Positions 1 through 7,726 of a stretch of 40,824 nucleotides of DNA are shown here, piece by piece; position 1 is the first letter of the stretch; each line of letters opens with the position of its first letter. The notes beneath the pieces were generated by a model that saw nothing but the letters and a program-made list of their open reading frames with translations, was not told where the DNA came from and searched no databases. Made by a program: the position numbers and the translations under genes. The stretch comes from Syntrophaceae bacterium. GTDB lineage: Bacteria > Desulfobacterota > Desulfomonilia > Desulfomonilales > Desulfomonilaceae. The stretch spans positions 1-40,824 of the forward strand of contig JARLHM010000210.1 of assembly GCA_031292235.1 (NCBI GenBank). The letters are read 5' to 3'.

Positions 1-1
1 G

Positions 2-121
2 GCTTTCAAATCTATCCGGGAGGTTGAGCAGGCTTTATGTAGGGAGATTGATCGTCTTCAAAACGACCCAGACCGGCTTCGCTCCCTAACAAATTTTCCT
101 TACCTAAGAATTCCTTGTTAG
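2..121 (+). CDS. C-terminal fragment of a protein, possibly a transposase (cut by window edge)
   Basis: An open frame runs in from the left edge and ends at TAG 119-121, giving 39 residues. The fragment contains FKSIREVEQALCREIDRLQ followed by NDPDRLRSLTNFPYL. This alternating helix with a short PxRLRSLT tail resembles the C-terminus of IS630-like DDE transposases, but no catalytic residue lies in the window, so this is recognition by feel only. The next gene starts 66 nt downstream. No terminal inverted repeat could be identified in the gap. Confidence 0.4.
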   Translation, partial: AFKSIREVEQALCREIDRLQNDPDRLRSLTNFPYLRIPC

Positions 122-187
122 ACTGCACAGTGGTATTACAGGTAAATTGGAGATTCGAGCCACAAATAATGAGAGAGGGTTTGAAAC

Positions 188-790
188 ATGGGTTGCGCAT
201 CCCCTAATCTTTTTCACTGGGAAGATCTAGCTAGTCAACCCGTTGAGAAAGTTTCCGGACAACCAGGAGTTAAATCTGCCACTGATGGTCGGTCGTACGA
301 TGTTCAATTTTTAAATGCCGTTTATCGTGTGGATCCGATAAATCGTCAAATTGTGGAGTTAAGCCCGAACCCGTTAAGGCCTCTCTCCGAGGAGTTTCAG
401 ATCCTATTGATAAGATATTTGGTCGCGAACAATGGTGGACCGGTTACTGGCCAGGAGATAAGTGAAAAAGACTTACCTGGAGGCGTCACATTCTTTCAGG
501 GACCGCATGCTTTGTACGTTGAGCCCATAGTCAAACTATTTGGATCGGCGCCTGATGAATTCGAGAAGCGTGCCAGAGAACTGGGAGGGGTACCAGCCAC
601 CTATGGCGACAGAGGCATGAAGTTCTTCCCATTTCCTGAGATCCCTGTAACTTATGTCCTTTGGACAGAGGATAATGAGTTCCCGGCGTCGGTCAATGTC
701 ATGTTCGATAAATCGATAGAACGATGGTTTTCACTGGATATGATATTCTTGTTGACGCTCATTGTGACTGTTCGGATAGCCAATCAGTGA
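188..790 (+). CDS. DUF3786 domain-containing protein
   Basis: 200 residues. The start is supported by GAGAGGG about 8 nt upstream of ATG. The body matches the layout I know for DUF3786: an N-terminal FHWEDLASQPVEKVSG segment, a central RPLSEEFQILLIRYL segment, and a C-terminal part with VPATYGDRGMKFFPFPEIPV and a hydrophobic WFSLDMIFLLTLIVTVRIAN end. The family is frequent in anaerobic Desulfobacterota, Clostridia and methanogens and has no established function. There is no signal peptide, and the hydrophobic end is too short for a confident membrane anchor. It stands alone on the plus strand, 182 nt before the tautomerase gene, so it may be separately transcribed. Confidence 0.75.
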   Translation: MGCASPNLFHWEDLASQPVEKVSGQPGVKSATDGRSYDVQFLNAVYRVDPINRQIVELSPNPLRPLSEEFQILLIRYLVANNGGPVTGQEISEKDLPGGVTFFQGPHALYVEPIVKLFGSAPDEFEKRARELGGVPATYGDRGMKFFPFPEIPVTYVLWTEDNEFPASVNVMFDKSIERWFSLDMIFLLTLIVTVRIANQ

Positions 791-972
791 CGCCGAAAAT
801 AGTGAATGGAAAAGAGGTAACGACCCGAAGACGCCGGATCGCCTTTCCTGTATTGATTGTCAGGAATCTTTGAAAGCGCTCCTAAATTTCCATTACATTT
901 GCAACTCCCTCTTGACCCGACAAACAATCTATCGCAGGATGGTTCCATCTAACAGCGACTGGAGGTCAAAAG

Positions 973-1206
973 ATGCCGCACATTATTGTGAAGCTATATC
1001 CAGGAAGGACGGAAGAGCAAAAAATTAGTCTTGCGGAACAAATTACCAAGGACGTTGTAACTATAGCCAAATGCCCGGAAGAAACAGTGTCTGTGGCCAT
1101 AGAAGAAGTCGAACCTGAAAGATGGAACAAGGAAGTTTACGAGCTGTACATTTTGAATAATGAATCGAACTTATACAAGAAGTCCGCCAAGACCTCGACC
1201 AAATAG
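973..1206 (+). CDS. 4-oxalocrotonate tautomerase-family protein, PptA-like
   Basis: 77 residues, with a strong ribosome site (GGAGG, 8 nt before ATG). The protein begins MPHIIVKLYPGRTEEQK. Removal of Met would expose Pro-1, the catalytic base of the tautomerase superfamily. The length and the WNKEVYELYILNNESNLYKK end line up with E. coli PptA (YdnC), which has the same PHI start and an ALIKKPGY end. Such enzymes interconvert enol and keto forms of small 2-oxo acids or aromatic-derived compounds. The gene converges on the cysteine desulfurase gene with a 39-nt gap and no clear terminator. A link to the aromatic-type genes beyond is possible but not shown. Confidence 0.8.
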   Translation: MPHIIVKLYPGRTEEQKISLAEQITKDVVTIAKCPEETVSVAIEEVEPERWNKEVYELYILNNESNLYKKSAKTSTK

Positions 1207-1245
1207 ATTTATGAATTGGTCTGTGATTCTTCGGGGGAAACGCTA

Positions 1246-2412
1246 TCATAGGCTGGATTCCAGGATTGACTGGAAAGCCTCCAAGACGGCGTCAATGTCC
1301 CCTTGCGCATTTGATGGCCCAAGACTGAATCGCACACCGCCGTTGGGACTCGTGCCCAAATCCTGATGTACGAGTGGGGAGCAATGCAGGCCGGTGCGAA
1401 CGGCTATATTGAAATCACCATCCAGAATGGCGCCCAGATCAGCGGCGCTGATGCCATCGATGTTTAGTGTGAGAAGCGGAAGATGATTATTCATACTATC
1501 GGCGCAATAAAGTCGTACACGCTTGAAGGAAGCGAGTCCATCACGTAGCCTCCTCAAGAGACGCATTTCGTGTTCATAAATATTTTCAAGCCCCAGTTCA
1601 GTGATATAGCGCATGCCGGCCGATAGCCCAATGACGCCGAGCATGTTGATGGTACCGGGTTCCAGATGTTGTGGATATTCCTCAGTATGCGTCAGACTAT
1701 GTGAATCAACGCCGGTCCCTCCGAAACGGGTAGAGCGAACATCAAGACCATCACGAAGAACCAATCCTCCTATACCGGTAGGCCCCAACAAAGATTTATG
1801 GCCTGTGAACGCTACGGCGTCCAAATGCCACGTCCTCATATCTACGGGCACAACCCCGGCGCTTTGAGATACATCGAGGACAAATGGAACATTTCTTTCG
1901 TAGCAAACGCTCCCAATCTCCTGAACAGGTTGAATCGTTCCCAGGACATTTGAAGCGTGGGTGAGTATTACCAGTCCAGTATCAGGTCTGATCGCTTTCG
2001 CCACATCCTGTGGATCAATAAAACCATTAGAATCAAACGGAACAAGGTCTAAACTTATGAGTCCATGTTCGCTCAGGTAATGAAGGGGCCTGAGCACGGA
2101 ATTATGCTCGAGTCGAGAACTGACTACGTGACAACCAGGCTTCACCAGGCCAAAGATGATATTATTAAGAGCGTCTGTGGCGTTGTAAGAAAAGACGACT
2201 CTGTTTGGATCGTAACCATAAAAGAAATCGCTGACTTGACGTCTTACTCCGGTGACAAACTCTTCAGCTCTAACAGCTAGATCGTAACTACCTCTTCCAG
2301 GCGAGACACCCAAACACTGATATCCCTCCAGCATCGAACGAATAACTTCGGGAGGTTTTGGGAACGTGGTGGCTGCGTTATCCAAATAAATTGTCTTGGG
2401 ACAAGATGACAT
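1246..2412 (-). CDS. Class V aminotransferase / cysteine desulfurase family protein
   Basis: 388 residues, the usual length of NifS-like enzymes. The start is IYLDNAATTFPKPPEV, typical of the SufS/CsdA-like group. The PLP-binding lysine is K206 in FTGHKSLLGPTGIGG, and the candidate persulfide cysteine is C344 in AVRTGLHCSPLVHQ. These enzymes take sulfur from cysteine as a protein persulfide and release alanine. The gene follows the DsrC-like gene by 4 nt and a Mop-like molybdenum hydroxylase before that, on the same strand. A role in supplying sulfur to that enzyme is therefore reasonable inference. It is the last gene of the series, and no terminator is visible downstream. The ribosome site is weak, consistent with translational coupling. 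Confidence 0.88.
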   Translation of the reverse strand: MSSCPKTIYLDNAATTFPKPPEVIRSMLEGYQCLGVSPGRGSYDLAVRAEEFVTGVRRQVSDFFYGYDPNRVVFSYNATDALNNIIFGLVKPGCHVVSSRLEHNSVLRPLHYLSEHGLISLDLVPFDSNGFIDPQDVAKAIRPDTGLVILTHASNVLGTIQPVQEIGSVCYERNVPFVLDVSQSAGVVPVDMRTWHLDAVAFTGHKSLLGPTGIGGLVLRDGLDVRSTRFGGTGVDSHSLTHTEEYPQHLEPGTINMLGVIGLSAGMRYITELGLENIYEHEMRLLRRLRDGLASFKRVRLYCADSMNNHLPLLTLNIDGISAADLGAILDGDFNIAVRTGLHCSPLVHQDLGTSPNGGVRFSLGPSNAQGDIDAVLEAFQSILESSL

Positions 2413-2416
2413 AGCG

Positions 2417-2764
2417 CTAGCAGCTCTTGGGGTTGGGCAATCCCGCTATGCGACGAGCGCCGAACTTAATGCCACCCGGAAAAATCCGTTCTATTTGCGT
2501 TAGGCTCAAACCGGAGCCCTTTCTTAGCTCATTGTTTAGAGGAGCTTTTCCCATAGACAGGTAGTATTTTCTCAGGAAATGAATAACCTTCCAATGAAGA
2601 TCATTTAGCTCTGAGAGCCCTTGTGCCCGAGCGATATCTCCCGCCATCGTTTCGTCCCATTTGTCAGGATCCACTAAAAAACCTTCTTCATCAAACAAGG
2701 TGTCATCGCCTACGACAACGGTTGTATCAGGGTCTCTTGCTTTGACGTCCTCGTGATGGCCCAA
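2417..2764 (-). CDS. DsrC/TusE-family sulfur carrier protein with one C-terminal cysteine
   Basis: 115 residues, starting at TTG with AGAGGGG 8 nt upstream; that ribosome site overlaps the end of the preceding gene. FDEEGFLVDPDKWDETMA, LNDLHWKVIHFLRKYY and IERIFPGGIKFGARRIAGLP follow the DsrC/TusE fold pattern in order. The family carries sulfur on C-terminal cysteines. Dissimilatory DsrC has two, the last being penultimate and the other 11 residues before it. Here C115 is the final residue and the position 11 before it is R104, so this is a single-cysteine, TusE-like relay protein and not the DsrC of sulfite reduction. Its place between a molybdenum hydroxylase and a cysteine desulfurase suggests sulfur delivery within this operon. 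Confidence 0.85.
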   Translation of the reverse strand: MGHHEDVKARDPDTTVVVGDDTLFDEEGFLVDPDKWDETMAGDIARAQGLSELNDLHWKVIHFLRKYYLSMGKAPLNNELRKGSGLSLTQIERIFPGGIKFGARRIAGLPNPKSC

Positions 2765-2777
2765 GAATGGCGCCCCT

Positions 2778-5438
2778 CTAATTCCCGGAAGATTTTATGG
2801 ACTCCAGGACTCGTTCGGGTGTAGCGGGTAGATCGCATATACGGGAGCCGCCCGTAGCGTTTTTTATGGCTGTGATTATTGCTGCAGCGGTAGGCAGAAG
2901 AACGAACTCTCCTACACCTACGGCGCCTAATGTTCCTCTTTTTCGGGGTGTCTGAAGTAATATCACATCTATATCAAATGCGGTCCTCATTGTAGGGAAT
3001 TTTAGAGTGACCCAGTCGCGGGTTTGACCGTGGACATAATGTTCACGAAGGGCCATCCCAGCGCCCATATCGACACCACCTTCAATTTGGCCTTCAACGA
3101 TCATGGGGTTAATAATGGTCCCTGGATCGACGACAGCGGTTATCTTATAAATCTTGACCACCCCTGTCTCTGTATCTACCTCAACTTCGGCCATCTGCGC
3201 GCCGTGCACTCGAGACTCGAATGGCGCTCCCTGGCCCGTCTTAGTGTCTAGAAACGTTGTCTCCGATATTCTGGAACCAAGGAATCGAGTGGGCTTACCG
3301 GCGGCCACTAACTCGTCGTATGATGTGGCGCCGATTTCAGCCATTGTAGTCTGTAATGACTCTATAGCCTTGACCATCGCTCCGCCACTCATATAGGTTA
3401 CTCGACTACCGGACGCGGAGCTGGAATCAGGTGTTCGATCAGTATCACAAATAATCAGCCGAATTTTGGCTGGAGTAATGCCTGTGAGGTGGGAAGCTAT
3501 CTGCGTGAGCATGGCGTCATTGCCTTCTCCAGGGTCTGCGATGGAACCATAGACTGTCAAACCCCCATCAGAGTTGAGTTCAACCGCGACATTGGATCTA
3601 TCAGGTCCTCCTCTGCCAATACCAAAGCTACCTCCTGCAATTCCGACGCCACGTCGGAACCTGGCATTTTTGTTCGATGTCGCTTCCCGAACAGCTCTTT
3701 GATAATGAGGTCTAAGAGCTTCCAGGCATCCAGGGTACGGCCACTCATCGATAACCTGACCAGTAGAGATTGATCCACCAGGTTTGAGAGAGTTTAAGGC
3801 GCGGAATTCCAGAGGATCCATACCCAATTTGGCGGCCAAAAGCTCCATGGCTGATTCCAGGGCAAAATTCACCTGAGGTGGCCCGGCCCCCCGTGCAGCT
3901 CCACCCCATGCGTTGTTCGTATACACCAACTGACCTTTGGCCCTAACGTTAGGTATATCGTATGATCCGCTCAACATATACAGCGCACGGTTTAATACCG
4001 ATTTGCCGGCGGATGTATATGCCCCGTTTTCAACTATGAAGTCTATAGTATATGCGGTCAGCTTGCCTTTGTCGTCCGCTCCGAGCCGAGTCTTCATTTC
4101 GAATGGGTGCCTTTTTGTGGTTATCTGCATAGACTCGGTAAGACTGCACACGTAGCGGGCTGGACGCCGAAAATGAAGGGCGGCGGCCGCCGCTATTCCT
4201 TCAGCGGTAATGTCCATCTTCATGCCGAATTGACCGCCGATGAAAGCCTGTTCGTAGCGTATATTGTTCCAGCCGAGCGCCTCCTGTAAAACCATTAAAT
4301 GGTAGTGGATATAAATGCTTCGACCGATCACTACAAGTTTGGGATTGTCTTGATCCTCATCCGGTTCCAGGTAAGCGACTGACGCTTCCAGTTCCAATGC
4401 CGCCTGGTGAATGAGTTGAGTTGAAAATTCCGCTTCCACGATGGCCGCTGAGGAGTTCATGGCGGATTCGGCGTCGCCCTTTATCTGAGGGTGTTCGTAA
4501 CAAAGGTTGGGAGAGCTTTCGTGAACTCGGGGGCTGTTTTCAGTCAAGGCTTCTTTGGTGGTCATTACAGACGGAAGGATTTCATATTCTACCTTAACAG
4601 CCTCAGCGCCAGCTAACGCCTGAGCCTTGGACTCAGCCGCTACTATTGCTATCGCGTCACCCAAGACGTGTGCCTTCTTGTCGCACAATAGGGGCTGGTC
4701 ATCCTTCAGGAGGTTGGATCCCTTTATATCCTTCGCCGTCATAACGCCTATCACACCAGACATTGTTTGTGCTTGTGTGGTGTCGACGGATTTTATAAGA
4801 GCATGAGGGTAGGGGCTGCGAACGACAGCCAACTCGAGCATTCCATCCATCCGGATGTCCGCAGAGAATTTTGCGGTCCCGCATGCTAGCGTCAGAGAGT
4901 GGGGCCTAGGCCTGGAAACGCCTATCAGGCCGAGCTGAGGATCGCTACGTAGCTGTTCGGGACTTGTTTCGCCACGCAAAAATCTTCCAGCCAGCTTGAC
5001 GGCGTCGATGATTTTTTTATACCCGGTGCAGCGACAGAGGTTTCCGCGTAGAGTCTTTTTAATCAACTCAGTGTCAGGGTCGGGATTGATATCCAGGAGC
5101 GCCTTGGTGGCCATTATCATGCCGGGCGTGCAAAAACCGCATTGAATGGCGCCTGCAATTGCGAAAGCCTCTTGAATCAGATGCGGATTTTCCGGTGTGC
5201 CAAGCCCTTCTATGGAAATAACATCGGCCCCATCAAGATCAGCTACTTTTACAAGGCAGGAATGTACCGCCTTGGTGTTCACTATTACTGTGCAAGAACC
5301 GCATTGTCCTTTTCGATCACAAGATTGCTTGGTCCCTGTTAGAGAAAGTTTGTCACGTAATAGATCCAGCAGGACTAGCTGGCCATCTGTGTCCAATGTG
5401 TGTGGGACCCCGTTAATGGTTAGGTTGACCTTTTTCAT
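2778..5438 (-). CDS. Mop-like molybdenum hydroxylase (xanthine oxidase family), fused Fe-S and Mo domains
   Basis: 886 residues, close to the 907 of Desulfovibrio gigas aldehyde oxidoreductase (Mop). The N-terminal plant-type [2Fe-2S] domain has C40, C46, C49 and C61. The second [2Fe-2S] helical domain has C100, C103, C135 and C137 (QCGFCTPGM and LCRCTGY). The rest is the molybdopterin-binding part, with GGQFGMKMD, WGGAARGAGPPQ and, near the C-terminus, GAVGVGEFVLLP carrying the catalytic glutamate. There is no FAD domain and no FAD-subunit gene nearby, as in Mop. Such enzymes oxidise aldehydes or hydroxylate carbon using water, passing electrons through Fe-S centres. A ribosome site (AGGGAA) precedes ATG. 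The substrate is unknown. A 138-nt gap separates it from the upstream gene, so it may have its own promoter. Confidence 0.92.
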   Translation of the reverse strand: MKKVNLTINGVPHTLDTDGQLVLLDLLRDKLSLTGTKQSCDRKGQCGSCTVIVNTKAVHSCLVKVADLDGADVISIEGLGTPENPHLIQEAFAIAGAIQCGFCTPGMIMATKALLDINPDPDTELIKKTLRGNLCRCTGYKKIIDAVKLAGRFLRGETSPEQLRSDPQLGLIGVSRPRPHSLTLACGTAKFSADIRMDGMLELAVVRSPYPHALIKSVDTTQAQTMSGVIGVMTAKDIKGSNLLKDDQPLLCDKKAHVLGDAIAIVAAESKAQALAGAEAVKVEYEILPSVMTTKEALTENSPRVHESSPNLCYEHPQIKGDAESAMNSSAAIVEAEFSTQLIHQAALELEASVAYLEPDEDQDNPKLVVIGRSIYIHYHLMVLQEALGWNNIRYEQAFIGGQFGMKMDITAEGIAAAAALHFRRPARYVCSLTESMQITTKRHPFEMKTRLGADDKGKLTAYTIDFIVENGAYTSAGKSVLNRALYMLSGSYDIPNVRAKGQLVYTNNAWGGAARGAGPPQVNFALESAMELLAAKLGMDPLEFRALNSLKPGGSISTGQVIDEWPYPGCLEALRPHYQRAVREATSNKNARFRRGVGIAGGSFGIGRGGPDRSNVAVELNSDGGLTVYGSIADPGEGNDAMLTQIASHLTGITPAKIRLIICDTDRTPDSSSASGSRVTYMSGGAMVKAIESLQTTMAEIGATSYDELVAAGKPTRFLGSRISETTFLDTKTGQGAPFESRVHGAQMAEVEVDTETGVVKIYKITAVVDPGTIINPMIVEGQIEGGVDMGAGMALREHYVHGQTRDWVTLKFPTMRTAFDIDVILLQTPRKRGTLGAVGVGEFVLLPTAAAIITAIKNATGGSRICDLPATPERVLESIKSSGN

Positions 5439-5576
5439 GACAATTCCCTAATAATATAAGAGGAAGTATTCGACCAGTTTCAGCGATCCTGTAGCAAAAA
5501 ATTTATAAACTTCAAAATGAATTAAATTGTTCCGAACCTTAATTGCATTTTTGCGCTCCAAACCCTTTACGTCAAT

Positions 5577-5897
5577 CTAAAAAATTCTAAGAAGAATTGG
5601 TTCAGAGCTTGCTGTTATCTCATATGATTTCAAAACCGGTTCATTGCTGTACATTTCCTTGAACATAGCGACGAGTTTTTCATAATCACCGCTTTTCTCG
5701 TATGCGTCAACGTCAGCCTTGGTGTCCCATGCGGTGATGGAAATGCCATCGTTAACACTATCCATGCACTCAAGTAGGTGGACAAACCGAATCCCTTTAT
5801 GGTCTTTGTGGGCGGAGATGACCTGTTTGTTGTAAAGATTCCGGAGATCATCCATTTTTCCTTCTTTAACCCGGAAGAACGTCATTCTGACGTACAT
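5577..5897 (-). CDS. ABM-type dimeric alpha/beta barrel protein
   Basis: 106 residues, with AAGGAG before ATG. The order beta-strand (YVRMTFFRVKEG), helix (KMDDLRNLYNKQVI), strand (GIRFVHLLECM), strand (DGISITAWDTKADVDAYEKSG) and helix matches the antibiotic-biosynthesis-monooxygenase ferredoxin-like fold. Members include cofactor-free monooxygenases and heme-degrading enzymes, but many act as cyclases, isomerases or small binding proteins, and oxygen chemistry is unlikely in an anaerobe. It lies 21 nt after another alpha/beta-barrel gene and close to a split phosphotransferase, so it probably acts on or binds the same small molecule. The function is not known. Confidence 0.7.
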   Translation of the reverse strand: MYVRMTFFRVKEGKMDDLRNLYNKQVISAHKDHKGIRFVHLLECMDSVNDGISITAWDTKADVDAYEKSGDYEKLVAMFKEMYSNEPVLKSYEITASSEPILLRIF

Positions 5898-5918
5898 TTT
5901 GAACTCCTTTCGTCCCTC

Positions 5919-6578
5919 TTAAAAGCCTTTCATCATGTTTTGCATGAGTGACGGAATTTCTATCCTGCCTGTGGGCGCAAGTATTCTGCTACTATAATCA
6001 GTTGCAAAATGTTTCTTCAACCGCCGGACCAATTGCCGAAACACAGAAGAGTCAATGCACTTGGCGATTCCAGCCATATCACGGGATGTACATTCCGCAA
6101 GGATCCTTGGGCCTTCTCCTATCACCATGCGCCAGGCTCCTGTAACAGGGACTCCCAACTCTTTCATGCCCGGTATGCATTCGTCCTTAACAAAATGATA
6201 GTGTTCAGTTTCTTTACCTGGAATAATGTTATAATACTGGTTGAATTTCCATGCGCCGGTTTGAATACTATACGGTCCCTGAGTTAATCTACCGCTGGAC
6301 ACATAGAGTTTACTTGAGTACTTACATATTCGTTCGAAAAGCCCTTCCATAACAATCCTGTATTCTTCTTTGGCCAGGATACGGCGAAGGTAGTCCTGTT
6401 CTTCAACAGTGCCTACAACTATTATTCGTGGCCCCTCACCGACAGCAACATAGAAACCGCCAAGAAGCTTAAGGCCCAGTCTTTCCATGGTTGGAATGTA
6501 CTCTTTGGTTACAAATGAGGAGTACTCGTCAAATTTCCCCGGGATTACGTCCCAATACTGAGTGAAAAGGCTGGTCAT
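5919..6578 (-). CDS. Tandem-duplicated alpha/beta-barrel protein of unknown function
   Basis: 219 residues, with GGAGGG before ATG. The protein is an internal duplication. FTQYWDVIPGKFDEYSSFV near the N-terminus is repeated as FNQYYNIIPGKETEHYHFV near residue 113. GLKLLGGFYVAVGEGPRIIV is mirrored by GVPVTGAWRMVIGEGPRILA, and each half ends with a KLYVSSGRL- or RILAPTGRI-like strand. Each half has the length and strand order of a NIPSNAP/ABM-like ferredoxin-type barrel, so one chain could form the complete barrel that smaller relatives make as dimers. I do not recognise a named family. It sits between the PpsB-like gene and the ABM gene with short gaps, suggesting a common pathway. Confidence 0.65.
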   Translation of the reverse strand: MTSLFTQYWDVIPGKFDEYSSFVTKEYIPTMERLGLKLLGGFYVAVGEGPRIIVVGTVEEQDYLRRILAKEEYRIVMEGLFERICKYSSKLYVSSGRLTQGPYSIQTGAWKFNQYYNIIPGKETEHYHFVKDECIPGMKELGVPVTGAWRMVIGEGPRILAECTSRDMAGIAKCIDSSVFRQLVRRLKKHFATDYSSRILAPTGRIEIPSLMQNMMKGF

Positions 6579-6611
6579 GGATTCCCTCCGCCAAATGTTG
6601 TTTTGGCTCAG

Positions 6612-7637
6612 TTACATTCTAAAAATCCTAGACATCAGGTCCGCCAGGTATTGTGAGTCGTTCTGCTTTACCTTGCTGTATTTGGCTGGTCGAGCTTGTA
6701 CCCAATACAGGTTTGCAGGAAAAGATTGGTCTCGATCAATGACCCATTCCATGTCCTGGGGCACATTAAAGTATGTTTCAACGTCAGTGGCGATTCGTAC
6801 GATCTCCGAAAGTTCATCCGGATTCAAACAGGGCGCACATTTCAATTCGTCAGGAACTCGTGTCACTCGTGTCCCTAATGTCCCATAGCAGACCATTTTG
6901 GTCTTTTGGCTAATTGTGGTCTCACATGTTCCACAAGCTTTATCCACGATGAACTGATCAGGGGTGATTTCGCCACTGACGACACTTTCTCCCAGTCCCC
7001 AGTTGCCTTCCACCACCACCTTGCTCAGATCTCCGGTAGTGGGTAGCACTGTCAGAACCACCCCAGCGCATTTAGCGTTGACCATCTTGAGCACGGCTAC
7101 ACCAATGGGGGCTTTTGCTATGTCCATCTTCTTTTCAAGCCGAAAAGCGATTGCACGTGCGGTGAATGCGCTGGCCCAAACCTGTGTGACTTTTCTCTCA
7201 AGCTCGGTTTTACCTCGCACATTGAGATAGGTCTCCATCTGACCGGGCATGCTGACGGCGCCACTAGACCGCACGGCCACTGCCAGATCAGGAGTCCCTT
7301 GCTGATGACAAAGGGTCTGGTAGTTGTGGCGTAGCTCTTGGGCCATTTCGTTGGGTAAGCTCTTCGACTCAATTATGCGCCGTATTTCACGGCTTGCTTC
7401 GACTTGTTTGCCCACCTGGGACATCATGGCACTGTTTTTATGGAAGTAGCTTTGAATTTCTTTCCCAGCGCCACTCTCTTCCATAAACTGCTCATAGCCA
7501 TCCACGGATATGGCAAAGCCTGGAGGTACCCTCATGCCTAGCTTTGTCATCTCTCCAAGGTTAGCGCACTTTTTCCCCACAAGGTCATTAAAATCGGCGC
7601 CGAGTTCATCGAACCAGTAGATCCATTTCTTGGCCAT
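6612..7637 (-). CDS. PEP-synthase/PPDK N-terminal ATP-binding domain protein (PpsB-like, copy 1)
   Basis: 341 residues covering only the ATP-grasp part of PEP synthase or pyruvate phosphate dikinase. Motifs in order: FNDLVGKKCANLGEMTKLG and RVPPGFAISVDGYEQFM at the N-terminus, VAVRSSGAVSMPGQMETYL, PIGVAVLKMVNAKCAGVVLT and NWGLGESVVSGEITPDQF. Such domains bind ATP and phosphorylate the histidine of a partner domain. Here the partner is the next gene upstream, 89 nt away. The VRSSGAVSMPG version resembles PPDK, unlike copy 2 at 21133, which has VRSSATAEDLPG. The arrangement parallels subunit B of phenylphosphate synthase of Thauera. Substrate unknown. No PEP/pyruvate-binding barrel is present in either gene, so classic PEP synthesis is unlikely. 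Confidence 0.82.
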   Translation of the reverse strand: MAKKWIYWFDELGADFNDLVGKKCANLGEMTKLGMRVPPGFAISVDGYEQFMEESGAGKEIQSYFHKNSAMMSQVGKQVEASREIRRIIESKSLPNEMAQELRHNYQTLCHQQGTPDLAVAVRSSGAVSMPGQMETYLNVRGKTELERKVTQVWASAFTARAIAFRLEKKMDIAKAPIGVAVLKMVNAKCAGVVLTVLPTTGDLSKVVVEGNWGLGESVVSGEITPDQFIVDKACGTCETTISQKTKMVCYGTLGTRVTRVPDELKCAPCLNPDELSEIVRIATDVETYFNVPQDMEWVIDRDQSFPANLYWVQARPAKYSKVKQNDSQYLADLMSRIFRM

Positions 7638-7726
7638 TTCAATCCGATCCTTTCCGGAGAGAGAGCAGGTCCCGGTACAAAAATTACCCGAATCAATAGT
7701 TAAACTTTGATCCAGCAGGCCTTGGA

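Noticed and set aside
2417-2764. The DsrC of dissimilatory sulfite reduction
   Set aside because: Only one of the two needed cysteines is present, and no dsrAB genes are nearby.
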